The translations under genes and the position numbers were made by a program. 64,000 nucleotides of DNA from Mycobacterium sp. OTB74 (GTDB taxonomy: Bacteria > Actinomycetota > Actinomycetes > Mycobacteriales > Mycobacteriaceae). Under the pieces are notes generated by a model. The model did no database searches. It was not told the origin of the DNA and was given only the letters and a program-made list of their open reading frames with translations. Shown piece by piece: positions 49,413-58,607 of this stretch (the stretch's first letter is position 1; each line of letters starts with the position of its first letter). The stretch covers positions 1-64,000 of the forward strand of contig NZ_JARXVD010000021.1 in the NCBI RefSeq assembly GCF_029892685.1. The letters run 5' to 3'.

Positions 49413-50585
49413 TCAGCTCAGCGCTTGTTCCAGATCGCCGAGCAGGTCGGACACGTCCTCGATACCCACGGACAGCCGGACCAAGTCCTCAGGCACCTCC
49501 AGCTGCGAGCCTGCGGTGGAGGCGTGGGTCATGTCGGCGGGATGCTCGATCAAGGACTCCACCCCGCCCAAAGACTCAGCGAGAATGAAAATATCGGTCC
49601 GCGAGCATAATTCGCGCGCTGCCTGACGTCCGCCGCGCAACCGCACTGACACCATGCCGCCGAATCCGCCCATCTGCTTGGCCGCCACCTGGTGGCCCGG
49701 GTGGCTGGACAGGCCCGGGTACAGCACCGTGGACACCTTGGGGTGGTCGTCGAGGAATTCCGCGACGCGCATGGCATTTTCACAGTGCCGCTGCATGCGA
49801 AGCGGCAGGGTCTTGAGCCCGCGGTAGGTCAGGTACGCGTCGAACGGGCCCGGTACCGCGCCTGCGCCGTTCTGCAGGAAAGCGAAAGCGGTATCGAGTT
49901 CCTCGTCGTTGGTGACCAGGGCGCCACCGACGACATCAGAGTGCCCACCGATGTACTTGGTGGTCGAGTGCAGCACGATATCGGCCCCCAGGGACAGCGG
50001 CTGCTGCAGCGCCGGTGTGGCAAAGGTGTTGTCCACCAACACCTTTACTCCGGACGTCGAGGCGATCTGGACGATGCCCGGGATGTCGGCGATGGACAGC
50101 AACGGATTGGTCGGGGTCTCCACCCAGATCAAGCGGGTCTTGCTGGTGATGGCCGCCCGCACCTCATCCAGATTGGACAGCTGCGCCGGGGTGTAGCCGA
50201 TGCCCCACTGGCTGAACACCTTGTCGATGAGCCGGAAGGTGCCGCCATAGGCGTCGTCGGGAATGACGATGTGGTCGCCAGGGCGCAGCACCGCGCGTAG
50301 CGCACAGTCGGTGGCGGCCATGCCAGAGCTGAAGGCCCGTCCGTAGTTGCCACGCTCGACCGCCGCCAGCAGGGTCTCCAACGCCGCGCGAGTCGGGTTG
50401 CCCGTGCGGGAGTATTCGAACCCGCCACGCAGACCACCGACGCCGTCCTGGGCGAAGGTCGAGCTGGCGTAGATCGGCGCGTTGACCGCGCCGGTCGCCG
50501 GATCCGGCCGGAAACCGGCGTGGATTGCTCGGGTGGCCGGGCCGTACGCCCGGTAGTGGTCGGCCTTGCTGCGCTGCTCGCTCAC
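49413..50585 (-). CDS. metB: cystathionine gamma-synthase
   Basis: 390 residues from GTG 50585 (VSEQRSKADHYRAYGPATRAIHAGFRPDP). PLP-dependent Cys/Met metabolism enzyme. Schiff-base Lys in LHSTTKYIGGHSDVVGG; YSRTGNPTRAALE, SSGMAATDCALRAVL, PDDAYGGTFRLIDKVF and WVETPTNPLLSIADI are family motifs. Joins an activated homoserine with cysteine to give cystathionine. Matches Rv1079. Confidence 0.94.
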   Translation of the reverse strand: MSEQRSKADHYRAYGPATRAIHAGFRPDPATGAVNAPIYASSTFAQDGVGGLRGGFEYSRTGNPTRAALETLLAAVERGNYGRAFSSGMAATDCALRAVLRPGDHIVIPDDAYGGTFRLIDKVFSQWGIGYTPAQLSNLDEVRAAITSKTRLIWVETPTNPLLSIADIPGIVQIASTSGVKVLVDNTFATPALQQPLSLGADIVLHSTTKYIGGHSDVVGGALVTNDEELDTAFAFLQNGAGAVPGPFDAYLTYRGLKTLPLRMQRHCENAMRVAEFLDDHPKVSTVLYPGLSSHPGHQVAAKQMGGFGGMVSVRLRGGRQAARELCSRTDIFILAESLGGVESLIEHPADMTHASTAGSQLEVPEDLVRLSVGIEDVSDLLGDLEQALS

Positions 50586-50645
50586 GTGGGCCAGCCTAGT
50601 GGTGCCGTATCGGTCGCGGCACCGGCGACAAGCCAATACGCACCG

Positions 50646-51149
50646 CTAGTCCCGCAACGGGCGTCCTTGCGCGTCGGGCACGCTGCCCATGAGCATCATG
50701 ATTCCGTCGATCAAGGGCCAAATCGCCCCGATGCCACAGGTAACCAGCGACACGACCAATTGGAGGACACCAATGTTCGTGTAACCGAGGTAGAAGCGAC
50801 CGACGCCGAAGCTGCCCAAAAAGATCTGCAGCAGACCCGCGGTTATCTTCGATTTGTCCGAGAGCGGAACCCCGGTGAGGGGATCCCGCCCGAACGGCGC
50901 GGACGGATCGACCGGGTAGCCGTAGGGCATTTGACCGCCGTACGGGTACGGGGGCGGCGGGTACCCCGGCTGGCCCGCCTGCGGATACGTCGGTTGGCCG
51001 GGAGGCGCCGGGTATGACGGCGGCTGCTGGCCGTACTCCGAACCGGCCGGCGGCTGCTGGCCGTACCCACCTACACCGAACCCCGGGCCATAGTTGCCCT
51101 GTGGCTGCTCAGGTCCCGAGCCGCCCTGGTTGTCCTGATAATCCGTCAT
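50646..51149 (-). CDS. pra: proline-rich antigen-like TM2-domain protein
   Basis: 167 residues. Residues 1-90 are Pro/Gly/Tyr/Gln-rich (GQQPPAGSEYGQQPPSYPAPPGQP...). The rest is a TM2 domain: LSDKSKITAGLLQIFLGSFGVGRFYLGYTNIGVLQLVVSLVTCGIGAIWPLIDGIMMLMG with two membrane segments. Matches Rv1078 (pra). One of four consecutive same-strand genes with small membrane domains, three of them with such Pro/Gly-rich heads. Confidence 0.9.
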   Translation of the reverse strand: MTDYQDNQGGSGPEQPQGNYGPGFGVGGYGQQPPAGSEYGQQPPSYPAPPGQPTYPQAGQPGYPPPPYPYGGQMPYGYPVDPSAPFGRDPLTGVPLSDKSKITAGLLQIFLGSFGVGRFYLGYTNIGVLQLVVSLVTCGIGAIWPLIDGIMMLMGSVPDAQGRPLRD

Positions 51150-51235
51150 AGTTCACCGATCCGCTGGATGTCCGGCATGCCCCATGGCTGCAGTGCGTGC
51201 TGAATCCTGCCAGACGCCGGGGAGCAATGCCTGCC

Positions 51236-51269
51236 CGAGCACCCACTGGTGAACCAGTGGGTGCTCGGA
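51236..51269. terminator. strong hairpin after the long proline-rich gene
   Basis: CCGAGCACCCACTGG and CCAGTGGGTGCTCGG are 15-bp perfect arms with a TGAA loop, 40 bp beyond the stop at 51310. No U-tract. Confidence 0.75.
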
Positions 51270-51309
51270 CCATTGACTAGGTTCAGCGCCTTCCGCTGAC
51301 CGATTCGCG

Positions 51310-52575
51310 CTACGGCGTCAATGGCGCGAGCGGGCCACCGCTTAGGCGGCGGTACGCGTACGTGATCATCAGCGCCGCAACCGGAGCGGCCACCAACAGG
51401 CCCACCAGGCATAGCAGCGCGCCGACCAGCAACAGCAGGTAAGCAACCACCAAGACCAACAGCACCTGACCGAAGTTGGCTGTCACCAGGTTGATACTGG
51501 CCTTGATCGCATCGATGGGCGCCAAGTTGCGATCGATGCACGCGATGACCGCAAACACCGTGAACACCGTGATGACCAGCGCGATCAGACCGCCGAGAAT
51601 CGAACCGAGGGTCGGCAGCACGGCGCCGAGCAGCCCGCTGATGAGTCCGCTCACCAGGCCGACGATCAGCGAGATGATGACGACCTGCCCGATATTGCGC
51701 GGCTTGAAGAACGATCCGATCTCTACCTGCCGTCCATCGGCAATGTCCAGCAGGCCGCCGTAATAAGCGGACGAGAACACAGCGCCCACGACCAGCAAGA
51801 CAATGGAGCCGACCAACAGCACTGCGAGGCCCGCCCCACTGAGCGTGGTGACATCAGTCGTATAGCTGATGCCCGAGTCGCTCGAGTTGAAGCTGGTGAC
51901 GCTGTCCGGTGACAGGCTGCCGGCTCCAAACTCGGTGAGCCAGAACAGCACAGCCCCGATCAGGCCGAAGACAATGATCGGGACGATCAACTGAGCTGGG
52001 TGCTTGATGAACTTGTTCCAGGCCCACTGCAGTGCGTCGCCGACACCGAGCGGAGCAGCGAAACCGGGGGCACCGTACGGCTGGCCCGGGTACTGCGGCT
52101 GGTAACCACCGGGAGGTGGCGGGTACGCACCGCCCGGAGGGGGCGGCGGATAACCACCGGGCGGCGGAGGCGGGTACCCCCCGGGCGGGGGCGGTGGATA
52201 GGCACCGGGAGGGGGCGGGGGTGGGTAGCCACCGGGCGGCGGAGGCGGATAGCCGCCAGCTGGCGGAGGCGGTGGGTAGCCACCGGGCGGCGGAGGCGGA
52301 TAGCCACCACCCGGAGGCGGCGGCGGATAACCGCCAGGGGGCTGTGGGTATGAACCAGCCGGAGGCTGCGGTGGTGGGTAGCCGCCAGGTGGTGGCGGAT
52401 AGGCACCACCCGGAGGCGGCGGCGGGAACCCCTCACTCGGAGGGGGGAAATTCGGTGGGGCCGGTGGAAACCCCTCAGCCGGTGGGGCCGGCGGAAGATT
52501 CTCACTCGGTGGCACCGGGGGAAGTCCCTCACTCGGTGGGACCGGAGGAAGGTTCTCCGGCGTTTGATCCGTCAT
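51310..52575 (-). CDS. membrane protein with long PPPPPGGYP repeat head
   Basis: 421 residues from ATG 52575. Residues ~5-170 are repeats: first PPVPPSEGL/N-type units, then more than ten copies of a PPPPPGGYP unit. Residues ~190-410 have about six membrane segments (LIVPIIVFGLIGAVLFWLTEFG, GLAVLLVGSIVLLVVGAVFSSAYYGGLLDIADGR, VVIISLIVGLVSGLISGLL, GGLIALVITVFTVFAVIACID, VLLVLVVAYLLLLVGALLCLVGLLVAAPVAALMITYAYRRL). The membrane part resembles small DUF-type integral domains in actinobacteria. Function unknown. Confidence 0.85.
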   Translation of the reverse strand: MTDQTPENLPPVPPSEGLPPVPPSENLPPAPPAEGFPPAPPNFPPPSEGFPPPPPGGAYPPPPGGYPPPQPPAGSYPQPPGGYPPPPPGGGYPPPPPGGYPPPPPAGGYPPPPPGGYPPPPPPGAYPPPPPGGYPPPPPGGYPPPPPGGAYPPPPGGYQPQYPGQPYGAPGFAAPLGVGDALQWAWNKFIKHPAQLIVPIIVFGLIGAVLFWLTEFGAGSLSPDSVTSFNSSDSGISYTTDVTTLSGAGLAVLLVGSIVLLVVGAVFSSAYYGGLLDIADGRQVEIGSFFKPRNIGQVVIISLIVGLVSGLISGLLGAVLPTLGSILGGLIALVITVFTVFAVIACIDRNLAPIDAIKASINLVTANFGQVLLVLVVAYLLLLVGALLCLVGLLVAAPVAALMITYAYRRLSGGPLAPLTP

Positions 52576-52637
52576 ATTTCGTCCCTCCGAGATGTTCGAC
52601 CCTGCCATTCCTGATCAGGGTCGCGATCTGAATCGAA

Positions 52638-53039
52638 CTACACATGCAAAACGGTAAAAGGAGTTATCGGCACGTTGCGGATAACAAACCAAATGCACAC
52701 TACCGCTAGCACGATGATCGGCGCCCAACGTTTGTGTTGCCAACTGGTCACTGTTTTGCCGGTGACCCGTCCGCGGACCCAACTCACATAAGCCCACAGC
52801 AGCAACGGCAACGCCAGCACTGCTACCGCATTGAAGTGCAGCGCGGCAATAACATCGCCATGCATCAGGGAGTACAGCATGCGCATGCTGCCGCATCCGG
52901 GGCAGTCGATTCCCAGCAGCGCCCTGGTGGGACACACGGGTAATGGACCGCCGGGCACCATCGGATTGCACACCCACACAACACAACACGCGCCGCCTGC
53001 TGCCAGAGCCACCCCCAGCGGCGCGATGAGCGGGTTCAT
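52638..53039 (-). CDS. DUF2752 membrane protein
   Basis: 133 residues from ATG 53039. MNPLIAPLGVALAAGGACCVVWVCNP..PTRALLGIDCPGCGSMRMLYSLMHGDVIAALHFNAVAVLALPLLLWAYVSWV. The CPxCGxxR/M-type motif (IDCPGCGSMRM) is diagnostic of DUF2752. Three membrane segments. Neighbours with a CD225 gene, a combination seen elsewhere in actinobacteria. Confidence 0.88.
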   Translation of the reverse strand: MNPLIAPLGVALAAGGACCVVWVCNPMVPGGPLPVCPTRALLGIDCPGCGSMRMLYSLMHGDVIAALHFNAVAVLALPLLLWAYVSWVRGRVTGKTVTSWQHKRWAPIIVLAVVCIWFVIRNVPITPFTVLHV

Positions 53040-53080
53040 CGCGCCGGTGCGCTGGAAAGGTTGCACCTTGGAACCGAAAC

Positions 53081-53491
53081 TCAGTAGGTCGATGTCGTGA
53101 CGGTCATGATCCCCAATGCATAGAGCACGACGAACATGATGATGCTGATGATGGGGCCGGAAATCGCACCCCAGATCGCCCATTTCTTGGCCTGCTCAGC
53201 AGCCGCCTGCGCAGCGGGGAACTGACCTGCCCGCCACAGGTTTTCGACCTTGAGCGCCTGGAGAATGGAAACGATGCCAAATGGCAAGCAGCACAACAGG
53301 GTACACAGAATGCCCCACACCAAATAGTTGTCCGGCGGACCACCCATGCCGTATCCGCCCGGACCGGGGTACCCACCACCGGGAGGCGGAAATCCTCCGC
53401 CTGGCGGGAATCCACCCGGGGACGGGTAGCCACCAGGTGGGGGGTAGCCACCAGGCGGCGGGTAACTACCAGTTGGCGGGTATTGGGCCAT
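53081..53491 (-). CDS. CD225/dispanin family protein
   Basis: 136 residues. Pro/Gly/Tyr-rich head (PPGGYPPPGGYPSPGGFPPGGG), then the CD225 core NYLVWGILCTLLCCLPFGIVSILQALKVENLWRAGQFPAAQAAAEQAKKWAIWGAISGPIISIIMFVVLYAL, with two membrane segments and the double-Cys CC motif. Related to human IFITM proteins. Role in bacteria unknown. Confidence 0.9.
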   Translation of the reverse strand: MAQYPPTGSYPPPGGYPPPGGYPSPGGFPPGGGFPPPGGGYPGPGGYGMGGPPDNYLVWGILCTLLCCLPFGIVSILQALKVENLWRAGQFPAAQAAAEQAKKWAIWGAISGPIISIIMFVVLYALGIMTVTTSTY

Positions 53492-53591
53492 CGACGCCCT
53501 TCAATGCTCGAGTGCTGACCTGAGGGCCGTAACACTACCGGAGGTAGACCGACCGGCGGTGTTACGCAACAGCAACGGCTATCAGCGGTAG

Positions 53592-54986
53592 TTACTTGCG
53601 CGAGCCACCCCGGGACAGGAACCCGAGCAGATCGTGTCGGGTCAGCACCCCGACCGGCTTGCCGTCCTCGACGACCATCACCGCATCGACCTCACGCAGC
53701 GACTTGGCAGCGGCGGACAACAGCTCGCCGGAACCGATCAGTGGCAACGGCGGCCCCATGTGCTGCGACACCGCGTCGGCCAATTTGGCCCGGCCTTCGA
53801 AAACCGCTGAGAGCAAATCACGTTCGGACACGCTGCCGGCCACCTCGCCCGCCATCACCGGCGGCTCGGCACCGACCACCGGCATCTGCGAAACGCCGTA
53901 TTCGCGCAGGATTCCGATGGCATCGCGGACGGTCTCCGACGGGTGCGTGTGCACCAGGTCAGGCAGCACGCCGGACTTGGCCCGGAACACTTCGCCCACC
54001 GTCGACTCCTGGACCGAACCGTCCAACCGGCTGCGCAGGAAACCGTACGACGACATCCATGCATCGTTGAAAACCTTTGACAGATAACCTCTTCCGCCGT
54101 CCGGCAGCAAGACCACCACGACCGCATCCGGGCCTTCCCGCTCGGCGACGGCGATTGCCGCTACCGCGGCCATCCCGCACGAGCCACCGACCAGCAACGC
54201 CTCTTCACGCGCGAGCCGTCGAGTCATTTCGAAGGAATCGGCGTCGGACACCGCGATGATCTCGTCCGGGACCGACGGGTCATAGGCCGACGGCCAGAAG
54301 TCCTCACCGACACCTTCGACCAGGTACGGCCGGCCGGTACCGCCCGAGTACACCGAACCCTCTGGATCGACGCCGATCACCTTGACCCGGCCGCCGGACA
54401 CCTCTTTCAGATAGCGGCCGGTGCCGGTGATGGTTCCGCCGGTACCGACGCCCGCGACGAAATGCGTGACCTTGCCGTCGGTGTCGGCCCAGATCTCCGG
54501 GCCGGTGGTCTCATAGTGACTCGCCGGACCGTTCGGGTTGGAGTACTGATCCGGCTTCCAGGCGCCGTCGATCTCGGTCACCAGGCGGTTGGACACGCTG
54601 TAATAACTGTCCGGGTGATCCGGAGCCACCGCGGTCGGGCACACCACGACCTCGGCGCCGTAGGCACGCAACACGTTCTGCTTGTCCTCGCTGACCTTGT
54701 CCGGGCAGACGAAGATGCATTTGTATCCACGCTGTTGCGCCACGATGGCCAAGCCGACGCCGGTGTTGCCAGAGGTGGGCTCGACGATAGTGCCGCCCGG
54801 CTTGAGTTCACCGCTTGCTTCAGCAGCGTCGATCATCTTGACCGCGATGCGATCCTTGGCGCTGCCGCCGGGATTGAGGTACTCGATCTTGGCGGCAACC
54901 AGTCCGGAGCCTTCTGGGACAACAGAGTTCAGCTGCACAAGCGGCGTGTTGCCGATGAGCTCACTGACGTGGCGGGCGATGCGCAT
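53592..54986 (-). CDS. cbs: cystathionine beta-synthase
   Basis: 464 residues, the same length as Rv1077. PLP Lys in GGSAKDRIAVKMI; EPTSGNTGVGLAIVAQQRGYKCIFVCPDKVS, GVGTGGTITGTGRYLKE and GGSCGMAAVAA are fold-type II motifs. Two CBS domains occupy the last ~120 residues (VHTHPSETVRDAIGILREYGVSQMPVVG and REVDAVMVVEDGKPVGVLTRHDLLGFL). Makes cystathionine from homocysteine and serine. With metB nearby, supports reverse transsulfuration. Confidence 0.95.
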   Translation of the reverse strand: MRIARHVSELIGNTPLVQLNSVVPEGSGLVAAKIEYLNPGGSAKDRIAVKMIDAAEASGELKPGGTIVEPTSGNTGVGLAIVAQQRGYKCIFVCPDKVSEDKQNVLRAYGAEVVVCPTAVAPDHPDSYYSVSNRLVTEIDGAWKPDQYSNPNGPASHYETTGPEIWADTDGKVTHFVAGVGTGGTITGTGRYLKEVSGGRVKVIGVDPEGSVYSGGTGRPYLVEGVGEDFWPSAYDPSVPDEIIAVSDADSFEMTRRLAREEALLVGGSCGMAAVAAIAVAEREGPDAVVVVLLPDGGRGYLSKVFNDAWMSSYGFLRSRLDGSVQESTVGEVFRAKSGVLPDLVHTHPSETVRDAIGILREYGVSQMPVVGAEPPVMAGEVAGSVSERDLLSAVFEGRAKLADAVSQHMGPPLPLIGSGELLSAAAKSLREVDAVMVVEDGKPVGVLTRHDLLGFLSRGGSRK

Positions 54987-55028
54987 GAGTACATGTTGTC
55001 AGGCCGCACCGCCCGCGCGCAGCCCGGA

Positions 55029-56090
55029 TTACCAGGTTGCCTCGCGGATGTAGTCGCCAATTTGCTTGAGCGAGCGGTCTGCTTCCTTGACCAGCGGCGC
55101 TCCGAGTTGGAACACGTGCATCTGGCCCGGCCACACATGAATCTCGACGGGCACCCCGCAGGCGGCCAGCATGTGCGAGGCCTTCCGGGCGTCGTTGAGC
55201 AGGACCTCCGAACCCGACACATGGATCAGGGTGCGTGGCAGTCCAGGTTCGATGTGGTCGAGCGGCTCGTACACCTCTTCCGGACGGCCGTCGACGAGGT
55301 GGCGTGACGCGGCCTCCTCGATGAGCTGAATCAGCGCGTCGAAGGCCCGCGGCGGGAACATCGCATCAGAGCGCATGTTGGGGTGCTGAGCCCGGCCGTC
55401 GTTGTCGATCTCGAACAGTGGCGACATGGTCACCACCGCCGCGGGCAGCTCACCCTCTTCGCTCAGCCTCTCGGCCAGCGCCAGCGACAGATAGCCACCG
55501 GCCGAGTCTCCGGCCAGCACGATCTGATCCGGCTCGTAGCCCTTCAGCCGCAGCCATCGGTAGGCGTCCTGGCAGTCCTCGATGGCCTCGCCGATGGAGT
55601 GCTTGGGGATCATCCGGTAGTCGACCGCCAACACCGGGGCGTCGGCGTACTTGGACAACGCCCCGACCAGCCGGCCGTGGGTGTGCACGCCACACGTCAG
55701 GAACGCGCCGCCGTGCATGTACAGAATGACGCTGCGCTTGCCGTCTGCCGGCAGCACACCAGGCGCGCGGACAAGCTGTGCCGTACAGTTCGGCAGCCCG
55801 ATTGTCGCGCGGATGGTGCCGGGCGTGGGCCGCATGATCCGGGCCGCGAAGTCCAGCAAACCGAAGGGCCAGGGCGCCTTGGGGACGTAGCTACCAACGG
55901 ACAGAGTTGACTTGATAGCCAATGTAGCTGCTAACGACATCAGCCGTCCGGCGAGGCCAGGACCGTCCTCGATGATCTCGAGCGGCGCGCCGTCACTAAC
56001 CGGATAACGGCGTGGCTTACGCCCTCTAGCAGCACTTATAGCAACACTATGGGTACTGCTCAACCTACTCGGTGCGGTCATCGTCACCAC
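55029..56090 (-). CDS. lipU: HSL-type alpha/beta hydrolase (lipase/esterase)
   Basis: 353 residues, matching LipU (Rv1076). Hormone-sensitive-lipase type: YMHGGAFLTCGVHTHGR (HGG oxyanion), G-D-S-A-G-G nucleophile, Asp in PRTLIHVSGSEVLLNDARKA and His in VHVWPGQMHVFQL region (WPGQMHVF). N-terminal 60 residues basic and of low complexity. Divergent from Rv1075c-like gene across ~195 bp that hold visibly AT-richer promoter DNA. Confidence 0.9.
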   Translation of the reverse strand: MVTMTAPSRLSSTHSVAISAARGRKPRRYPVSDGAPLEIIEDGPGLAGRLMSLAATLAIKSTLSVGSYVPKAPWPFGLLDFAARIMRPTPGTIRATIGLPNCTAQLVRAPGVLPADGKRSVILYMHGGAFLTCGVHTHGRLVGALSKYADAPVLAVDYRMIPKHSIGEAIEDCQDAYRWLRLKGYEPDQIVLAGDSAGGYLSLALAERLSEEGELPAAVVTMSPLFEIDNDGRAQHPNMRSDAMFPPRAFDALIQLIEEAASRHLVDGRPEEVYEPLDHIEPGLPRTLIHVSGSEVLLNDARKASHMLAACGVPVEIHVWPGQMHVFQLGAPLVKEADRSLKQIGDYIREATW

Positions 56091-56286
56091 TCCTACGCCT
56101 TTGTAGTGCTCGGTGTATTAAGCGTCCTGCGTCAATTTCAGACAACTCGCGTAACTTAGCTTGCCACCACTACATAGATCAACAATCTTTGTGGTCGAAT
56201 TGATGCCGCACTTGATATGTCAATGTGATCGCGCCGACCGGGCCGCTGAACCTGCGAACCCGCTGAACAGCCTTAGACTGATTGAC

Positions 56287-57255
56287 GTGGGCATACGTGC
56301 ACCTCGCAGGACAACAATCGCCCTGGCGACCGCAGCCACGATCGCGTCGACCGGCTCTGCCTACATCGGCGCGCGCAACCTACTGACCGGCCAGGCCGCC
56401 AAAGCCCGCCGAGTGATTCCCAAGTCGTGGGACGCCCCACTCCGAGCCGACGGCGTGTACGACCCCAGCGGCGGACCCGTCGAGAAGTGGCAGCGCGGGG
56501 TGCCGTTCGACCTGCACCTGATGGTCTTCGGCGACTCCACCGCCACCGGATACGGCTGCGCCACCGCTGAGGAGGTGCCGGGGGTGCTGCTCGCCCGTGG
56601 ACTGGCCCAACAGTCCGGCAAGCGGATCCGCGTGTCCACAAAAGCAATAGTCGGGGCTACCTCTAAAGGGTTGTCCGGCCAGATCGACGCCATGTTCATC
56701 GCTGGTCCACCGCCCGATGCCGCGGTGATCATGATCGGCGCCAACGACATCACCGCCGCCAACGGCATCGGCCCGTCGGCCCGGCGTCTGGGCGCAGCGG
56801 TCCAGCGGCTCAGTGACAGTGGCGCGGTCGTCGTCGTCGGCACGTGCCCGGATTTCGGCTCCCTCACCGCCATCCCCCAGCCGCTGCGGTGGGTGGCCCG
56901 CAACCGAGGGCTGCGGCTGGCTCGCGCACAGGCCGGACTGGTCCGCTCGGCCGGCGGGGTCCCTGTCCCGTTCTCGGACTTGCTCGCCCCCGATTTCCTC
57001 AAGGCACCCGAGGTGCTGTTCTCGCCGGACATGTTCCACCCGTCGGCCGCGGGTTACTCGCTGGCCGCCCAGCAGTTGCTCCCGGCGTTGTGTGAAGCGT
57101 TGGGCGAGTGGGCTTCTGATGCACCCCCGGCTTCCGCACTGGTCTCCCGGACCGCGGATGCGGCCACGCTGCTCGCTCGGCTCAGCGGGATACCACGGCT
57201 GTGGCGGCGCACGACAGGCGTACCCGCGCCTATCGTCGCACCCGCGACCGGATAA
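56287..57255 (+). CDS. secreted SGNH/GDSL hydrolase
   Basis: 322 residues from GTG 56287; the frame is open to 56161 but the signal-like segment RRTTIALATAATIASTGSAYIGARNLL argues for 56287. SGNH blocks: FGDSTATGYG (catalytic Ser), GANDITAANG, and DMFHPSAAGYSLAA (Asp/His). Matches Rv1075c, an esterase of the cell envelope. Probably not lipid-anchored (no lipobox). Confidence 0.9.
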   Translation: MGIRAPRRTTIALATAATIASTGSAYIGARNLLTGQAAKARRVIPKSWDAPLRADGVYDPSGGPVEKWQRGVPFDLHLMVFGDSTATGYGCATAEEVPGVLLARGLAQQSGKRIRVSTKAIVGATSKGLSGQIDAMFIAGPPPDAAVIMIGANDITAANGIGPSARRLGAAVQRLSDSGAVVVVGTCPDFGSLTAIPQPLRWVARNRGLRLARAQAGLVRSAGGVPVPFSDLLAPDFLKAPEVLFSPDMFHPSAAGYSLAAQQLLPALCEALGEWASDAPPASALVSRTADAATLLARLSGIPRLWRRTTGVPAPIVAPATG

Positions 57256-57307
57256 ATTCGGGGGAAGCAATTCCCTGGATTTATTCGGACTCGATTAGGA
57301 GCCAGTC

Positions 57308-58525
57308 ATGCCCGAAGCCGTCATCGTCGCCACCGCGCGCTCCCCCATCGGCCGCGCCGTCAAAGGCTCGCTGGCCACCATGCGACCCGACGACCTCGCC
57401 GCGCAGATGGTGCGCGCAGCGCTGGCGAAGGTGCCGTCGCTGGACCCGCGCGAGATCGACGATCTGATGATGGGCTGCGCACAGCCCGCCGGTGAGGCCG
57501 GCTACAACATCGCTCGTGCCGTCGCGGTCGAACTGGGCTACGACTTCATGCCCGGCACCACCGTCAACCGGTACTGCTCCTCGTCGTTGCAGACCACCCG
57601 GATGGCATTCCACGCAATCAAGGCCGGCGAGGGCTCGGCATTCATCTCCGCCGGTGTCGAGACCGTGTCGCGCTTCGGCGTCGGTGCTGCCGACGGCGCC
57701 CCCAACAGCAAGAACTCGCTGTTCGAAGACGCCCAGGCCCGGACCGCCAAGGAAGCCGAAGGCGCCACCTCGTGGACCGACCCGCGCGATGCCGGCCTTA
57801 TCCCCGACGTCTACATCGCCATGGGCCAGACCGCCGAGAACGTCGCGCTGCACACCGGCATCAGCCGCGAGGACCAGGACCACTGGGGAGTGCGTTCGCA
57901 GAACCGTGCCGAGGCCGCCATCAACTCCGGCTTCTTCGAACGCGAGATCGTCCCGGTCACGCTGCCCGACGGCACCGTCGTCTCCAAGGATGACGGCCCA
58001 CGCGCCGGCACCACCTACGAGAAGATCAGCCAGCTCAACCCGGTGTTCCGCCCGAACGGCACCATCACCGCCGGTAACGCCTGCCCGCTGAACGACGGCG
58101 CTGCCGCCGTGGTGATCATGAGTGATGAGAAGGCAAAGGCCTTGGGTTTGACCCCGCTGGCGCGCATCGTCTCCACCGGTGTTTCCGGTCTGTCACCGGA
58201 GATCATGGGCCTGGGCCCGATCGAGGCGGTCAAGAAGGCGCTGGGCAACGCCAACATGGCGATCGGCGACATCGATCTCTACGAGATCAACGAAGCCTTC
58301 GCCGTGCAGGTGCTGGGCTCGGCCCGCGCCCTGGGTATGGACGAGGACAAGCTGAACGTGTCCGGTGGCGCGATTGCGCTGGGCCACCCGTTCGGTATGA
58401 CCGGCGCCCGCATCACCGCGACGCTGCTCAACAACCTGCAGACCAACGACAAGCAGTTCGGCATCGAGACCATGTGTGTCGGTGGTGGCCAGGGAATGGC
58501 CATGGTCATCGAGCGGCTTTCGTAG
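57308..58525 (+). CDS. fadA3: acetyl-CoA acetyltransferase (thiolase)
   Basis: 405 residues, matching Rv1074c. AGGAGCC before ATG. Nucleophilic Cys in TVNRYCSSSLQTTRMAFHAI; His in GGAIALGHPFGMTGAR and Cys in CVGGGQGMAMV complete the active site. Acts in beta-oxidation. Followed by a strong terminator. Confidence 0.95.
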   Translation: MPEAVIVATARSPIGRAVKGSLATMRPDDLAAQMVRAALAKVPSLDPREIDDLMMGCAQPAGEAGYNIARAVAVELGYDFMPGTTVNRYCSSSLQTTRMAFHAIKAGEGSAFISAGVETVSRFGVGAADGAPNSKNSLFEDAQARTAKEAEGATSWTDPRDAGLIPDVYIAMGQTAENVALHTGISREDQDHWGVRSQNRAEAAINSGFFEREIVPVTLPDGTVVSKDDGPRAGTTYEKISQLNPVFRPNGTITAGNACPLNDGAAAVVIMSDEKAKALGLTPLARIVSTGVSGLSPEIMGLGPIEAVKKALGNANMAIGDIDLYEINEAFAVQVLGSARALGMDEDKLNVSGGAIALGHPFGMTGARITATLLNNLQTNDKQFGIETMCVGGGQGMAMVIERLS

Positions 58526-58542
58526 TCTTGCTTTTGCGTTGA

Positions 58543-58577
58543 CCCCCACGCTCCGAGTCAATCGGGCGTGGGGGTTT
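58543..58577. terminator. rho-independent terminator after fadA3
   Basis: CCCCCACGC and GCGTGGGGG pair, then TTTT. Loop TCCGAGTCAATCG. Confidence 0.85.
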
Positions 58578-58607
58578 TCATTTGCGCTGCAATAGACTCT
58601 CGACCCG

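Noticed and set aside
52090..52420. Tandem DNA repeat as a CRISPR array or satellite
   Set aside because: The repetition follows codons of the PPPPPGGYP protein repeat and has no unique spacers.
52000..52631. Arg/Gly-rich plus-strand frames opposite the proline-rich gene
   Set aside because: They are reverse readings of the PPPPPGGYP repeat; no independent support.
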